Origin: Theocolax elegans
Taxonomy: Eukaryota; Arthropoda; Insecta; Hymenoptera; Cerocephalidae
Assembly: GCA_026168455.1 (NCBI GenBank)
Contig: CM047425.1
Span: forward strand, 87,051,580-87,115,579
Reading direction: 5' to 3'
Length of the DNA stretch: 64,000 nt
A model generated the notes under the pieces. It saw only the letters and a list, made by a program, of their open reading frames with translations, ran no database searches and was not told the DNA's origin. Positions within the stretch are counted from its first letter, which is position 1; each line of letters begins with the position of its first letter. Positions 62,868-64,000 of this stretch are shown one piece after another. Both the position numbers and the translations under genes were made by a program.

Positions 62868-63033
62868 CATAATAAAATTAAATATAAATTAATTAGTATT
62901 AACAGTGTTAATACTTGCCCCGAAAATTTGTTAATATTTACCCCGACAAATTTTTTTTTTAAATCGTTAAAAAAAATAAAAAGAAATAAAAAAAAATGTG
63001 CGATTAAATAGCTTATTTCAAGTAGAATACTTT

Positions 63034-63290
63034 ATCGAAAAAAAACGCTCTGTAACGGTGTTGTATTTACATTAAAGACAGTCTATGAATTTTTTCAAAT
63101 TTTTTTATCAATAAATCAACGAGATTTTTGAGCAGCCGTGCAACATTGTTTTTAGCTATATATTACCCACCAAAAAATGGTTATTTCTATATAATTCATT
63201 TTAAATTAATTATTTTGAAAAAATCGCTCTGTAACGATATTCTATTTGCTTTCAACATTATCTGTAAATTTTTTCAGATTTTTATTTCCA
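63034..63290 (+). repeat. Diverged direct repeat, about 179-bp period
   Basis: Two similar blocks of about 70 bp start near 63034 and 63213. Both have A-rich lead-in, then CGCTCTGTAACG (63046-63057 and 63225-63236), then ATT-rich sequence and ATTTTTTCA(A/G)ATTTTTAT. They probably belong to the same larger repeat as copy B. Confidence 0.65.
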
Positions 63291-63339
63291 TTAGTTTTTA
63301 AAATTTTTGGGATTTTAGAGGGTAGGTTCCTGTAATTTA

Positions 63340-64000
63340 GGTATCACATCGCCTAGAATACTTATTAAATAGAAAACTTTTGTACGCTGTGACTTTAACT
63401 TATGTGATTAAAAATAATATTTTTTATTTACTCATAAGCTTTATATTCGAACGGTTTGATACGTGCAAAAACGAAAACATAATCAACATTGAACAAAAAA
63501 TTATTCGTTCGGACTTAGTTTTACCATCAAATGATTTTTTTATGTGATTTATCTCTTTACTTTTATTAGAAGAGTAGCATATATATAATTAATTTTACAA
63601 CTTTCCGTACCGCTCTTTCTCTTCATCATTAACTTCGTAATAAATTTTCCAATTTTTTAAATTGTATTAATTTACTGAAATAAGCGTTTAATAGAGTAAA
63701 AAATTTGAGAAGGAATGAAACGAAATCTAATCAATATTTACAACTGTCAGAGTCGATGCGAGTAATAACCGCGCTTTCATATTCATCATGATTGTTTCCT
63801 TTCTTGCACCTCGTTCGCACACGGACTAATTAACGCTTCCTTCTTCGAAGTCATGAATTGCAAAGCCGGGTAATCGGCTAATGAAATACCAAGAGGTGGA
63901 GAACAGAGTAACTAAAGGCGAGAAAGCCACGCTTCCCAACAACAAAATTTGAACTCGCGCGACCTGTCTGTGACTTTTGTCTGGCTTTTCCTCGGTTCCA
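63340..64000. other. AT-rich sequence then CpG-containing window edge
   Basis: AT-rich to about 63730. The last 270 bp is balanced and CpG-containing and runs off the window, so it cannot be judged. No frame is supportable. Confidence 0.45.

Noticed and set aside
1..64000. CRISPR arrays, operons, Shine-Dalgarno sites, rho-independent terminators
   Set aside because: The sequence is eukaryotic in character. The repeats present are microsatellites or inverted-repeat transposons, with no regular direct-repeat/spacer array.

Overview
The window looks like non-coding DNA from a large eukaryotic nuclear genome, most likely an insect. It is strongly AT-rich, and CpG is not visibly depleted. It is full of CT/AG, TA, TG and AAT microsatellites, and it carries small terminal-inverted-repeat transposons and a decayed piggyBac element. 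Hymenoptera would fit the base composition, but no gene confirms this. There is no operon structure and no ribosome-binding-site pattern. I found no protein-coding host gene, intact or partial, that I can support. The longest open frames (up to about 195 codons) are AT-driven or low-complexity and show no recognisable domain. The window is best read as an intergenic region or as the inside of a very long intron.

Layout: AT-rich stretches of 0.5-3 kb alternate with short islands (about 250-800 bp) of more balanced, CpG-containing sequence. Examples are near 0.5-1.3, 2.7-3.1, 10.4-11.1, 14.9-15.3, 22.1-22.7, 27.5-27.9, 29.9-30.3, 34.4-34.9, 35.2-35.8, 36.5-36.9, 40.4-41.1, 56.0-56.7, 57.5-58.1, 59.0-59.7 and 63.7-64.0 kb. 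Several carry purine/pyrimidine (GAGA-type) tracts. They are candidates for regulatory DNA or non-coding exons, but sequence alone does not prove either.

Repeats: the clearest element is a 1,976-bp TTAA-flanked piggyBac derivative at 49750-51725. It has about 0.6-kb inverted arms and a frameshifted C-terminal transposase fossil between them. Others are a TA-flanked MITE family in two copies (4550-4937 and 44596-44909), a TA-flanked 446-bp inverted-repeat element (30928-31373), a 259-bp foldback element carrying a hammerhead-ribozyme-like core (54891-55149), and a 69-bp element with 16-bp perfect ends (38783-38851). Two almost identical ~342-bp repeats lie in opposite orientation 23 kb apart (39399-39743 and 62526-62867), each centred on a CCCCGCATGCGGGG palindrome. 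Less clear are a palindromic family shared by 6975-7515 and 30510-30830, a diverged pair at 53801-53930 and 61731-61835, and an inverted repeat at 13269-13822.

RNA candidates: a degenerate tRNA-like sequence followed by a T6 run (41816-41889, minus), a tRNA-head-like fragment (58862-58917, minus), and two hairpins. The long hairpin at 26224-26356 has a stem that looks like a microRNA precursor or a small foldback element.
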